Assembly (NCBI GenBank): GCA_001643675.2
Contig: LSRY02000043.1
Span: 363,501-427,500 of the forward strand
DNA: 64,000 nucleotides
Direction of reading: 5' to 3'
DNA from: Monocercomonoides exilis
Taxonomy: Eukaryota; Preaxostyla; Oxymonadida; Polymastigidae
The notes beneath the pieces are model-generated. The model was not told the DNA's origin and ran no database searches. It saw nothing but the letters and a program-made list of their open reading frames with translations. Below are positions 36,201 to 46,780 of this stretch, in pieces (position 1 is the first letter of the stretch; each line of letters starts with the position of its first letter). The position numbers and the translations under genes are program-made.

Positions 36201-36675
36201 TTGCTTGCTTTTGAGTTTGTAGCGCACTTTTTGGTGTTATTGCAGTTCTTTTTGATAATGTCACAGGTTTCGAAGAAGGTGAAGGTGCTGGAGTTTTGGA
36301 TGTTGCTTTGACTTTAACAACCGGTAAGCTTGTCTTTTCACTCTGTTGAGAAGATGGTTCACGAGGTAATGCAGTTGGAGAAATTGCAATATTTTCTTTT
36401 TTATCAGAGTTTGGAAAAGCAAGGTTATATCCCAAAGCTTCGATATCTGATTCTGTTGGCTTAAAAATTCCTGAATACTGAGGCCTTTCAATCTTTGATT
36501 CATCATCTTCAAGCAAAGTTTCAAAGTGAGCAGCCGGAGGTGTCAAAGGTTCATGAAAATCATATGCTGTTTCTTCTGGATCTGATTCATCGTTTATTTT
36601 TGTGCTTATTGGTTGCAATTCTCGCTTTGGAGATTTTTCTTTTGTAGTTGTTCTATTACGAGTCTGCTTTATCAT
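33247..36675 (-). CDS. Large single-exon coiled-coil, Lys/Glu-rich protein, uncharacterised
   Basis: An uninterrupted frame of 1,142 codons starts at MIKQTRNRTT. Residues about 1-170 are Pro/Ser/Thr-rich with SP and TP sites. Residues about 180-330 form a coiled coil (VLHRIIGSLTQEVEKLKKQL, RDKTIEQLKEEKKTLENTIK). A Ser-rich gap (about 430-465) is followed by a second coiled coil with ISLLKEKLESTIRTKEQQMN. Residues 600-720 are REREKERD repeats. The last 400 residues are acidic and Lys/Glu-rich, ending in a [15 protein letters not shown] helix. It is one of few long intronless genes here. The architecture suggests a cytoskeletal or centrosomal scaffold; I cannot name a family. Charged repeats may contract or expand between strains. 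Confidence 0.75.
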   Translation of the reverse strand: MIKQTRNRTTTKEKSPKRELQPISTKINDESDPEETAYDFHEPLTPPAAHFETLLEDDESKIERPQYSGIFKPTESDIEALGYNLAFPNSDKKENIAISPTALPREPSSQQSEKTSLPVVKVKATSKTPAPSPSSKPVTLSKRTAITPKSALQTQKQANRTTDTNRRITLPPIPATGNLTIPVYESEYDPKVLHRIIGSLTQEVEKLKKQLERRIGDHISSSEAMNEISLRDKTIEQLKEEKKTLENTIKMFERTEKKKDEKVEKEPQKIEQMKEDIRVLKEKLRISEDRNAELSKSLQSSDRRNVHLSVVAEKTKKKNEKLLSVLKDAMGDSFEEAMEMMKEEELKRDRVSVEREREKELDLTSSFRKEKDKTQLKDGDFEKEEKEEGLDQSISESFLQKEGNISSSFDSSDISPSPFLSDPHKMEHSPILSPPNTSPQHTNSLSTSQTFSASSSSSSSSSSSSLSSSLLSVSPPRPLHTRQQPTPQRPFVTTTQQQAAEISLLKEKLESTIRTKEQQMNAVRKWGSELDAKCGLLEKDVKRLERELAEKKKETKLLTLQLRGDVFVDQRKEIEREHERIEREKERLAEMERELEKEKEKLKERRREGKGREKERDREKERDRDRDRDRDGERERERERGKDRTESKGKAKEGERGKKEDRERERERERERERERERTRETSRSHLMSPNTQALYTPQSQRRESPPSVAASFAVAASTSASVASVAGSSQPTRLKPLKEEGRHRNERREGKEEKEKESDETEEEKEKAKMREGKERKAKKSEKNEKSEKSEKRNESDKKEDSERVRTHKSTKGERRGKDKDDEKEDEDDEENQRDEENSQKKKKKTRTDEKEDEQEEREEREMKQEKSKKRRETEKDAENKEEKKGKRERKVTFAVSDGTSEDKEVENDESGKDGFKTKKSSDKKRNETDVVEEADSEKEANSQKDIRKNEEEVQAEEEQDESELKKVDVEEVLKISNEMPVIENNLDASVAANELMQIEKEATETKEEGGSGEQVQSTEISKGEVSETDEKKEEKKGGEGSGENAEEKIDSKEKEDGEKSETKKDEGEEGKKEDQKEEGKEETEGAGPTSAELEEERIKKKKEKKKKKKEKKERLRQLQLQLLKEKQALEQKTEHKTDES

Positions 36676-36900
36676 GAAAACAGGGTTTTTATGATAGTCA
36701 AACCGCTTAAAGAATAATTTTTGGGATAGATCATAAAACTGCGAAAATGATTAGAATTCTCTGTATTAATTTCCGAAACAACGAAAAAAAAAAAATTAAT
36801 ATAACAAAAATACAACAAGAAAATTTCATTCTAATAAAATAACTCGACATAATATACGTCTACATTTTAAAAAATTATGTAAAAAAACCCCCAAATTCAT

Positions 36901-39900
36901 TCACATTACATGAGACTGTGAATGAATATGGCGAGGAGAGACAGATAGCGGAGGAAGCTTTAAAAGGGATTCAGCGCTTTTGATGACTACGGTGTCTCCT
37001 CGTGTGTATACCGAACATGTTGAAGGATCATCAATGAGCTTCAGCAAGATGTTCGATGTTAGCGCGCCTTCGTAAAGATAAGAAAAGAAAGAGGAAGGGA
37101 TCTGTACAATTTAAAAGTTATAAGCAGAAGAAAATGAAAAGAAGATAAGGAAACAAAAACAGAAACAAACAGGCAAAAGTTAAGAAGAAATGACAAATTG
37201 AAAATTGTGGAAGATTTATGTCAAAAAAATTTATTTTAAACAAACAAACAAAAAAAAAAAATCCTCGCATCCTTCTTCGTCATACCCACTGCTTCATGAT
37301 CTTCTCATGCTTCACCTCATACAGCGCCCTGTCTTCCCTAAACAGAATAGAATATCTGATGATGCATTTGTTGCTCTCTTGCTCTTCTCTTCCACATTCA
37401 GCTGCATTTGATTCATCTGCTACCTGAAACAGCGAGCTCCCTTGCAACCTTTGCTGGCTCTGGTAATCGTTATAATCTGGATAGCCTTTATAGTCTTTAT
37501 AATCGTGACATTCCTGATATTCCTTATAATCCCTGCCATCTCTATATTCTTTCTGATATTCCTTCTGTTGCTGCTGCTGAAAACGATGATTATGCTGCTT
37601 CTGTTGCTGTTCCTGTTGCTGGTAGTGTCTGCTTGGGCTGCCCAGATGCCTCGAGCTCTGCGACAGATACATCGGCGGCGGAGGCATCGAAGACGCACTG
37701 GCAGACTCCGTTGTGCAATAGCTATTATGCTGCCGCCCCTGCCTCGGAAGAAAAGGATCTGTTATCCCTTCTCCTTCAGAGGCACCAAAACCAACTTCTG
37801 CTTGAATTTCTCTTTCTCTCTCTCTTTCTCTTTCCTTTTCTCTCTCTCTTTCTCTTTCTTTCTCTCTCATCTGCTCTCTCTCTTGTTCTCTTCTCCTCTT
37901 CTCCTTCTCACCCATCTTCCCAATCTCATTCCTCCTTCCTCTTTTGCTTTCCTTCCTCCTTCTCTTTCCAGAAGGCGCTATCTGTTCATCCTGAATTGAG
38001 CCAACTGAACCAAAAGGCGAGTAACCTGATGATTCAGAGGCTGAGTCGATGAAATACCTGCTGCTGCTGTTATTATTATTGTTATTATCTTTATTATTTA
38101 TATAATTACTATTATCTTCATTATTATTATTATAATCATTATCATTACATTCTTCCTTCTGATGGCAGACTTCAGTCTCAATCGCTATCTTTTGCTCTTC
38201 TTCCTTGCTGCTCAAGCAAATGTTCTGCTCAATTTCTCTTTTGATACATTCATCTGCTTCTTTCTCTGCTTCATCTTTTTCTTTTCCCTCTTTTTTTCCT
38301 TTTTCTCCTTCTCCTTCTTTTCTTCTCTCTTCTTCTTCTTCTTTCCCTTCTTCTCCTTCTTCTTCTCTTCCATCTATTTCCTTTCTTTTCATCTGATCAA
38401 CCTCTCTTTCTTCGTACACAATTGGCTCCAGCAGGCTTTTCGTGTCGTCCCTCGGAGTAAACATCTTCTCCTTTGGCAATGAAACATCTGATTTTTCAAT
38501 GAAATTATTATCATTCAATTCCGTTTTTTGATTCTGTTCTCCTCTCAAAATGTCTTCCCGCCTTATTCTTTCTCCCAAAAGACGTCTTTCGTCAAAAGTT
38601 TCGCTTCTTTTCGTTCGCTTTGCAATGTTCATTTTACTTCTGCTTCGGCTGTCATCCAATTTCATCATGTTTCCTGTTGTTGCCATGCTTTCCCTTTCCC
38701 TTTCCCTTTCTTTCTCTCTTTCTCTTTCTCTTTCTCTGCTTCTTCCTTCTTTTCCCTCTCTTCCTTCTCTTCCTTCTCTCCCTTCTTTCTCTTTCCTCCT
38801 CTCTTTGAAGCTGAGCGTGTCAATGATCTGCTTCACTTCCATTGGACAGACCATCTCCCGACCATTCAGAACGGATACAAGACAGCGTAATCTGATCAAA
38901 TACAAAAATAAAGCAAACAAATAAATAAGAAAATGTATAAGAAAATAAAATATATTAAAAAAAAAATTCAAAAAAATTTCAAAAATGAGCATTTTCAGTA
39001 TCCAAACAAAAATTTCTTTTCTTCTTTCTCTTTTTTCCTTTTTTCTCACTCTCCTTTTCCATGCCTCGCTTTCAGTCTATTATGCAGATGCAGTAGCAGT
39101 GCGTGTCTCAAAAGCGATAGAAGAAAAGCAAAGCCACTTTCAGTCACAATCACCACCACTTCTCCCGCATTCTCATCTTCCAAGTCAGGAAGATTGGTGC
39201 CAAAGGGGCCATCAACAAGGACAGTTGTGCCTGAAAGAATATGAATGAGTGAGTAAATAAATAAATAAAGTATTCAAGAAATTGACATTAAATAAAAAAA
39301 AAACATACAAAAAAGAAGTTGGATAAGAAAAATTCAATAAAAAAATTCATCAATTGAAATTTAAAATGCCCAGCATTGAAACAAAAAATCCATTTATCTA
39401 ATCACATTCTATTTTTCCTATTTCAATTTCAGGAATTAATTAATTGCGTACCTGGCTCTGCCAAAAAGTCCATTTGACGGGTGAAATTTCCGTTTCCTCT
39501 TCTGACAATAAACTGAAGGTCTTCATCTGTTGGTGCAGACTAGAAAATTAAAAAAAAAATTAAATAAATAAAAAATTGAAATAAAAAAGATTTTTGTCAA
39601 AATATGAACAAAGTTGATTAATAATCCTGAAAATTATCACACTGCAATTGTGAAGTAATTTGGAGACAGCCACTTTTTCTGTGTTTTGACGCGAATTCTG
39701 ACAAACTGACCAGCCTGTCTTCTTTCCATCTGCTTTGACGGGCGTTGAGGATGATGAAGAACCTTTTCATAAGAGAATTAATCGAAATATTCAACAAAGA
39801 ACAACAAGAGTTGAATTATTACAAAGAAAAAAAATTGTTTTATCAATAAATATTCAAAGAACATACAATAGAAAACATCCTCTCTGATATCCAATATGAG

Positions 39901-40841
39901 TCCGTGACAATCCAATGCGGATCGTTTCTTCCACCAGAAATGCACCGGCAAGGCAACATTCTTCTTACAGAGTCCAACACACTCACCAGCCAGATGAGCA
40001 ACAGATACCCCACAACAACCACATGTAAAATCGGATAAAACGGTGTCGTGTCATCAGTCGCGATTATCCCCAGGCCGCTGTGTGTAAACGCAAAGTAGAG
40101 AGCATGCAGACAAATACCCAAGCTCAGTGGATAAACAAAATAGTGAGCCACTTTCCACACAATCCAAGGAATGCCAAGCCTCTGGCGCGGCAATTGGCGA
40201 TAGACAGCCATGATGCAAATAATAACCAGCACAAGAGAAAAATAGCGAGCAATGACAACATGGACTCCATCTGTGACGTCATAAAATAGTTTAAAAAATT
40301 TGTTCCATTCCTTATTTATATGAGGTGTCCAGAACATTGTGAGAATGTGAGCAAAGAGGAACAGAAAAAATACGAGCACAGACTATAAAATGAAAAACGA
40401 AAAATTGAATTAACTTTACCAATAACATTCAGTTTAAATTCAAACTTTTCTGTGCATTTTCATAAGTAACTGAAGACCAAATATTTTTTCAAGCAACGTT
40501 GGTGCCACACCAGTGGATACAGCAAAAACTATTAACTTGAAAGACAAAAAAAATTTAGGCAACATTAAAATCATTTTTCATTGATAAAAAATTTTGAAGT
40601 AAAAATTGGTAAAGATTTCAACCCAAAAAGTGTTTAAAAAGCAAACCGAAAGTGAAATGATTCCAAATAGATCAACGAGTTGAATAGGGATATTTGCAGG
40701 CTTTCCGAGGAAGAGAAAAAAGCAAGAAATAACTGGAAGTGCAAAAACAAAAATGACTAAAAATTTACAAAATAAATTGTTTAGCCGATTTCTCCTTCTC
40801 CTTCCAGGATGGCGAAGATAATTGAGATACGGGAGCTGCAT
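36901..40841 (-). CDS. Ferric reductase/NADPH oxidase-type flavocytochrome with a huge low-complexity insertion
   Basis: Eight exons, complement(36901..37101, 37286..38891, 39050..39230, 39452..39539, 39643..39762, 39867..40382, 40446..40535, 40647..40841), join to 998 residues. The transmembrane part keeps both heme pairs: H-x13-H (MHRKSVLVFFLFLFAH) and H-x12-H (AHYFVYPLSLGICLHALYF). The FAD-binding domain follows (AGQFVRIRV, NYFTIASAPTD in place of the usual HPFT core), then the NADPH domain VLVDGPFGT. Electrons pass from cytosolic NADPH across the membrane to Fe(III) or oxygen. The nucleotide GG motif after VVVIV reads TESGFAF, an unusual departure. After LVSVLNGREM about 480 residues of REREKE, Asn, Glu and Gln runs interrupt the domain before the C-terminal segment YEGALTSNILLKLIDDPSTC. 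Its start is 32 bp from the divergent DHHC gene. Confidence 0.85.
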
Positions 40842-40873
40842 GTTTGTGAAGTGTTATTTTTGTTTTAAAGAAA
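40842..40873. promoter_or_regulatory. 32-bp divergent promoter/leader gap
   Basis: Only 32 bp separate the start codons of the flavocytochrome (minus) and the DHHC enzyme (plus). Either the two share a minimal bidirectional promoter, or their 5' leaders or promoters overlap the neighbour's coding exon. No clear TATA box or other element is recognisable; the gap is mostly A/T. Confidence 0.45.
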
Positions 40874-41704
40874 ATGAGCGAGCCAACTCAATTTGTTAAA
40901 ATAAAAATGGGGAAGAAAGATCATAACATAAAAAAAATCTGCTTTTCAATGAAAATTAAGCCTTTTGAATTACTGACTGTTGTATTTTGCAATATAGGAT
41001 TTGGAGTTGTAATTACTCTTGTTTTATGGATCATCCTTCCAGCGAAATACGCTTTGGGAACATTTAATTACATTTTTAACGCAATATTAGCAGTTGTATT
41101 AGCTTCTTCAACGTTTTATTTTTACAATAAAGCATTTTTTGTTGGCCCAGGAATTGTGCCACATCAGCCTATTCCTGATTCTCTTCTTTCCGAAATGGAA
41201 GCAAATCCAAAAAATGGAGACAAATTTTCAAATGTCTGCAAGTATTGTAATTCTTTAAAACCTCCAAGGGCACATCATTGCAACATGTGTGGTAGGTGCA
41301 TACCAAGGATGGATCATCATTGTTTGTGGATTGGGACTTGCGTTGGGAGAGACAATCAAAAATATTTTATCTTTTGGTTGATATTTTATTTTGCTGGTGC
41401 ATTCTATTTATTTTTGCATTCTCTTCCGCTGTTGCGCCATCCACGAAAATTCAATTCACTTTGGAAATATAGTCTCGTTGTTCAAACTGCAGCAATTGCA
41501 TTTTCATCAATTGTTTATTGTGTCGATCGTTTGATAAGGCAATATTTTAATACCACACAAAATATGACATCTGTTGAAAGAGAATTTGCTCACACGCAGA
41601 AAAGTACAAAAGGTATTCAATATGAAAATCCATTTAATAAAGGTAATTGGAAAGACAATATGAAAGAGGTTTTTAATGTTCAATCAGAAACAAGGTGTGA
41701 ATGA
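40874..41704 (+). CDS. DHHC-family protein S-acyltransferase (palmitoyltransferase)
   Basis: This is an intronless gene of 276 residues. Two transmembrane helices (FELLTVVFCNIGFGVVITLV; YIFNAILAVVLASSTFYF) come before the Cys-rich domain: CKYCNSLKPPRAHHCNMCGR, CIPRMDHHCLWIGTCVG, with the catalytic DHHC intact. Two more helices follow (YFIFWLIFYFAGAFYLFL and one around residue 205). A TTxE-like motif (TSVERE) and the PaCCT motif NPFNKGNWKDN close the protein. These enzymes attach palmitate to cysteines of membrane-associated proteins, usually at Golgi or plasma membrane. The absence of introns contrasts with the second DHHC gene 0.75 kb away, so the two are not a recent tandem duplicate. Confidence 0.95.
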   Translation: MSEPTQFVKIKMGKKDHNIKKICFSMKIKPFELLTVVFCNIGFGVVITLVLWIILPAKYALGTFNYIFNAILAVVLASSTFYFYNKAFFVGPGIVPHQPIPDSLLSEMEANPKNGDKFSNVCKYCNSLKPPRAHHCNMCGRCIPRMDHHCLWIGTCVGRDNQKYFIFWLIFYFAGAFYLFLHSLPLLRHPRKFNSLWKYSLVVQTAAIAFSSIVYCVDRLIRQYFNTTQNMTSVEREFAHTQKSTKGIQYENPFNKGNWKDNMKEVFNVQSETRCE

Positions 41705-41980
41705 AAACAATACTCGATTAAATAAAACCAATTAATTTTCATGAATTGACCTTTTTATTCTTAGATCCAGATTTGTTGATAAAGTTGTATAGAAACTGTT
41801 ATTTCATCTTTCACTTCATTCTTCATAGATTCTTAACACTTCAAAAGTTCTTTTCAAACTTTGTGTAATATATGAAGGCCTTTGCGCAAATTATCTATTT
41901 GGCTTCTGGAATACTTTGTCTTTTACTATCAAAGCATCCATATTAAACAATCCAAGAATGATGACATTTTTATTAAGATA

Positions 41981-42389
41981 TTAAACATTTTTAACCACTT
42001 CTTTTTTATGCGGCAAAGAATTTGGGCAATAATAATGAATTACACGTTGCAACACAAGCATTATCGCAAAACACGCAAGACCTACACAGCATCCAATTAA
42101 ATCGGCAAGAATATCCATCCAATCAAGATCTGAATCAAAACAAGCAAAAATTCAAGAATGAAAGATTTTAAAATGTATACAACCATATAAACATACATCT
42201 TCCATCAAGTATATCGAAAAATTCTTTTATAAATCCAATGACCATTCCAAAGATAAAGGAAAAAATAGAATATATAATAATTCGCTTTCCAGTTTGCCCA
42301 AAGCACAAAAATAAAAATAAAAGAACGCCAAAAGTTATTGTAGTTTCTGCTAGAAAATGAGCAATTTTATCCAATCCAATCACATCCAT
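41981..42389 (-). CDS. VanZ-like membrane protein
   Basis: complement(41981..42129, 42197..42389) gives 113 residues. GLDKIAHFLAETTITFG, four hydrophobic segments, the Glu of GFIKEFFDI and the closing YLDWMDILADLIGCCVG match the VanZ/DUF2279 pattern (DK-H-F, then E, then D-ILAN-GA). The family is chiefly bacterial (teicoplanin-resistance protein VanZ and relatives) and its molecular role is poorly known. A 67-nt phase-1 intron shows that the copy is established in this genome. It is head to head with the second DHHC gene across 67 bp. The family call rests on a motif pattern seen by eye. Confidence 0.65.
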
Positions 42390-42456
42390 AAATTGAAAAA
42401 ACGAGTAATAACTGGTGATTTAAGATCAATATTGTCCACAATATAAAAATTCGAAA

Positions 42457-44508
42457 ATGGGGTTGGCTGCAGCAGCCCTTTTAACAGGAATAATATGCTT
42501 ATTTTTATCATTTCTAGTTGTATTCCTTCTTGGAGGAACAAGAGCATTTATTGGGACACCATTGAATACATGCTACAAACTTTTGATGTGCCAATCATCT
42601 GAAGACTCTTCAACTCAACGCCGTGGAAAAAGAACCGTTGGAAAAGCACAGTCCAAACAAGATAACTCTTGCATGAATAGATTTATGAACTATTTAATGA
42701 ATGAAAAGAATCCAATCATTCAGGTTTTGTTGAGTTTTTGTTTACTCTTTTCATATTCTTCATTTGTTTCTTGACTTTTGAAGATATTTTATGTTTTACT
42801 AGCTGCAGGACTCATTTTAGGATGGTTTATATGCGTGCTGCCTCGAGTTCCGAATTTGTATACTTCATTTTTTGAAAGGTTAGATAATTATTTCAGATTT
42901 TGCAAAGGAGGAATTTTGTTTTCTGTTATTTTTAATTTTAATTTTAATTTTTATAAACAAAACTATTGAAGTTTCATTTGCTTTTCCTTTATTGTTGGAG
43001 CGGTGGGGTCTTACATAATAACTTGCAAAAAGGATCCTGGATGGATTACAAAACACAACATTGACAAGATATTCCAATGCTTCCCATATGATAACATTCT
43101 ATACTCAGAAAAGAAAATTTGCCCAGTTTGTAAAATTGAACGGTGTGAAAAAGTATCCAATTTAATTTAATTTAACTTCATTTTTTAATGTATTTACTAA
43201 ATATTTCCTTTTTTTTCGAATCTTGATTTTTTGAATATCTGCTGTATAAAATGAATTGTTGTAGTCCTCCTCGTTCGAAGCATTGTTCTTTGTGTGGACG
43301 CTGTGTTTCGAAGATGGACCATCATTGCCCTTGGTTTAACATCTGCATTGGAGAGTACAATTTCCGCTATTTCCTGCTGTTTCTGTTTTTGAATGGGATG
43401 GCCTCAGCCTACATCTCTGTCACATCTCTTTCAGTGATCAGAGATTTTATGAAGCGAGCGAGGCTGCTGGAGCCTGCAAGGACGTTGAAAATCAACGGGC
43501 AACCGCATCCTGTGACAAAAACGATGCTTTTACAAATACTCATATTGGAATTTCCTGGCTGCTGCTTGCTTTTTGTGTATGCAGCACTTATTGCGTTGCT
43601 TGTTTTCGGGTTTTTGGCAATGCAATTGACATCATTTTTCAAAAACGAGACCACTGGAGAAGAAGCAAAGGTTTGCACATACAGAAGAAAGAAAGAGAAA
43701 GAGAAATGAATAAAGAATGCTTTTTTAAAAAATCAAAATAAATTAAATAAGAATTATTCTTTTTTAAATTTATGGATTTTCTTATGCAATTTCATTCTTT
43801 TCCTAATATTTATGTGGTAAATGCGTTATTACCATTATGCAATTCCTTCTAATTAAACACTTTGAATTTCAACAAATCATTGTTTTGCAAATTATCCTCT
43901 TTCTTTCTTTTTAGTGGGATTCAATTAAAAAACGGCGTAAGGCCACGCAGCTTCTGCTGAAGATGGACGACCAATGCCGAAAAGAAAAAGCAGACAAAAA
44001 GGGAAATAATCGCTCAGACAATCAGCAAAAGATGAAGTCCAAATCGAAAGATTCAGACGAGCAAGAAGTGTTCAAGCCGCTTACAGAAAGCGAAAGAAAA
44101 GAGATCGAAGCCGACTTGAGTGTGAAGCTGGAGAACAAATACAGCAAAGGGCTGATCCAAAATGCAATGGAAGTAATTTCTCCTCTTTCGCTGAGGGAGA
44201 GTCCGCCAGTGTTTGATGAGCATTCCAAGCTGTGGTGGGGAAAAGCCAAAGCAGACAACGAGAAGGAAGAAAAGAAGCAGCCAAAGTCTTCCACGTCATC
44301 TTCAGCCTCTTCTCGCCTGGCATGGGGCAAGGCGCATCTGCCGCTTCCTGCTGGCTTTTTGAATCGCCCGCTGTTTAATGCTGCTCTCCAAAGACGAAAC
44401 AAGATGAAAGAGGAAGAGGAGAAGAGGAAAGAAATGAAAGAAAATGTGCAGAAGACGAGGAATGCGAGCAAAAAACGAGTGGTTGAATTTTCAAGGGGAA
44501 GGATATGA
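42457..44508 (+). CDS. DHHC-family protein S-acyltransferase with long C-terminal tail (ZDHHC4-like)
   Basis: join(42457..42723, 42784..42878, 42972..43142, 43265..43670, 43915..44508) gives 510 residues. The core has [40 protein letters not shown] with intact DHHC, flanking hydrophobic helices ([20 protein letters not shown] and [20 protein letters not shown]) and the TTxE motif (NETTGEEAK) split by the last intron. DPGWIT upstream is the usual DPG motif. The N-terminal helix of ZDHHC4-type enzymes is present ([20 protein letters not shown]). The last exon adds about 200 hydrophilic residues with a lysine-rich end; its conserved-looking core ([20 protein letters not shown]) repeats a WGKA motif. 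The role is S-palmitoylation. Confidence 0.94.
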
Positions 44509-45125
44509 TCTTTCTTTGAGAAGGAACAACAGAATTGAAATTGCATCAAATTTCTAAAAAAATGCTTATTGCTCAACACATCAACACTTGCACTAAGTCA
44601 TTGTACATTTCATCACACTTATAATTTGCATATATCATTTTGTCTTTGCTGTTTCTTTCTCTCATGTTCAACTTAATTTATCACACATATTTTCGGTAAC
44701 TTCTGTGTTATTCATTTTAACAGGGATAATGTTGTTCGCTTTTGAACAATAAAAAACAAAAAAAGAAAAAAACTTCTAAGATCAATCTTTTTCATGGCTA
44801 AAGTGTATTTAAATTGCTTGAAAGTGAAGAAAATATCAAAAAAAAAAAGAGAGAATTGACATTGCCAAATATTCATCCTCTTTACATTTCCAAAACAAAA
44901 AGAGTGAAACATTGCAAAAATTTAAAGCGTGTAAAACAAGAAAAGAAAAGAAAAACAATGGCAAAAAAATTAATGAAATAAACAAGGCCAAAAAAGGAAG
45001 ATAACAAGATCATAAAAATAAAGGCTTAGTTTTCGTTCAAAATCCACACGAAAACGAAAGTATTCTATGGATCAAAAATTATAATTTCATTTCATCTTTT
45101 CAATAAATGCTCTTTCCACTTCATT
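44509..45125. other. Intergenic, convergent 3' flanks
   Basis: AT-rich spacer between the convergent DHHC and Pro-rich genes. No gene is seen. Confidence 0.6.
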
Positions 45126-46581
45126 TTATCTGTTTTCTGCATGTTCTGCAGCGTGCTCGGCATACTGGCTGAACTTCACGTTCTTATGACACACGTCACA
45201 TTCAATCTCCACATCCTCATTCGTCCCTTCATCCATCTTTCCAGCCATCATCCCATAGCCCTGCATTCCTCCTCCTCCTCCCATCTGCTTAGACGAAGGT
45301 CCAATGATCCTCTCAGTAGGTCCGCCCAGCGAAGGGATGGGCGGGCGAGCCTGAGGACCTGACGGTGATGAACCGGGGCGCGGGTATCCGAGCATTGCCG
45401 GGTTGGAGATCACAGGAACGGAAGGGGAAACTTGCGGATAGGAAGGCATAGATGGGATAGATGGGATAGATGGGATGGATGGGATGGATGGAATTGAGGG
45501 GATGGAAGGGATGGAGGGGATAGAAGGAATGGTTGGAACACGCGCAGGCTGCGGCTGAGAGGCATACGGGTTTTGCTGTGGTGGTGAAGCTGAAGGATAA
45601 GAGTGGAAAGAAGGAACCGAGGACATCTCAGAAGGAGATGTCATTGGATTGCGAGGTATGGAAGGTAGTTGTGGAGCGCTTGGCATTTGAGGTTTGATTT
45701 GTGGATGCGATGCACCAGCTGGAGGATACGACGATGTAGGAGAAGACGAAACGGAATAAGGATTTGGAGGCATAGGATATGATCCCATCTGGGACGGTGG
45801 AGATGAGGACATGGATGTTGGATTCATTCCGGGAAATGAAGGCTGGTTTTGAATCTGTTGGGGATTATTGTATTGTTCATAAGGAGAAGAGGCAGATGGA
45901 TTTGTTGCAGTAGGAACGCTTGAAATATCCTCAGGTGCAGCATCCCCTTGAGGAGGATATGCGTGAAATCCAACTCCATCATCAACATCTTCATAAGCAT
46001 TTTCACCCTTTGAATAGTCTGTCGGATTTGCTAATTTACTCTGCATAAGATTGGTTATAAGATCTAAGCGCTATCGTTTCCATTTTATTTTTCGAAAAAT
46101 GAACATAAAGCTCTATAAATAGAACAAGTGTTATGCAAACATGCTTTATATCCCCAAACTCTTCATCAACATGCTCATGGAATTGAGCATCGTCTGACGG
46201 AGGTTCCTAGTAGCGAAATAAAAATAACAACAATGGATAAAGAATTATCTTTTTGGATGTTTACACTAAATAATAGAATACAGTTAATTTATTTTGTATA
46301 AGTACAGCTTTTTAAATAGTGGAAATCAATAAAGAAAACTATAACATATCAAGAAAATAAATCCCTCTCAAACCTATTTTATTTGTCAAAGAATTTGCTA
46401 ACTGAACATTATCAATGCCATTTGTTTGGTTAGTGTTCAGCTTTTCAAATATATCTTTCACAATAAGTGTGTACAACGTTTGCATGAAAGATTGAAAATC
46501 CGGATATAACTGTGAAATTATTTCGATTTTGTCCTCTGAAAATTCTTCTGGTGGCAAATCAACGAACGAGAACCAAGCCAT
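45126..46581 (-). CDS. Pro-rich protein with IPS tripeptide repeats and C-terminal C2H2-like zinc knuckle
   Basis: complement(45126..46040, 46141..46193, 46374..46581) gives 391 residues. The N-terminal 90 residues look folded (AWFSFVDLPPEEFSEDKIEI, then FMQTLYTLIVKDIFEKLNTN). The middle is Pro/Ser/Gln/Tyr-rich with about ten consecutive I-P-S tripeptides at 45458-45520. The C-terminus holds a single finger, IECDVCHKNVKFSQYAEHAA, continuing to a second His (C-x2-C...H-x3-H), like UBZ/C2H2 knuckles. It might be an adaptor with a ubiquitin-binding or RNA-binding tail. The acceptor of exon 2 sits at CCGTCAG; the TACTAG just upstream would break frame. It is divergent from the U-box gene by 199 bp. 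Confidence 0.7.
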
Positions 46582-46780
46582 TGCTTCAAGTGAATCTATT
46601 CAATGTGATCTTTTCTATAACTTATATTTTCATATCCAAGTCTCAATATTTCAATTTCAGAAAGCGGCAACTTTCTATTTATCAATAATTGGATTAAATG
46701 CTGAAAAAAACAAATACAGAGACTCTGAAATTTATTATATTTTATGTGATCAAGACTGAAGATTTTTTCTTCAAAGAAAG

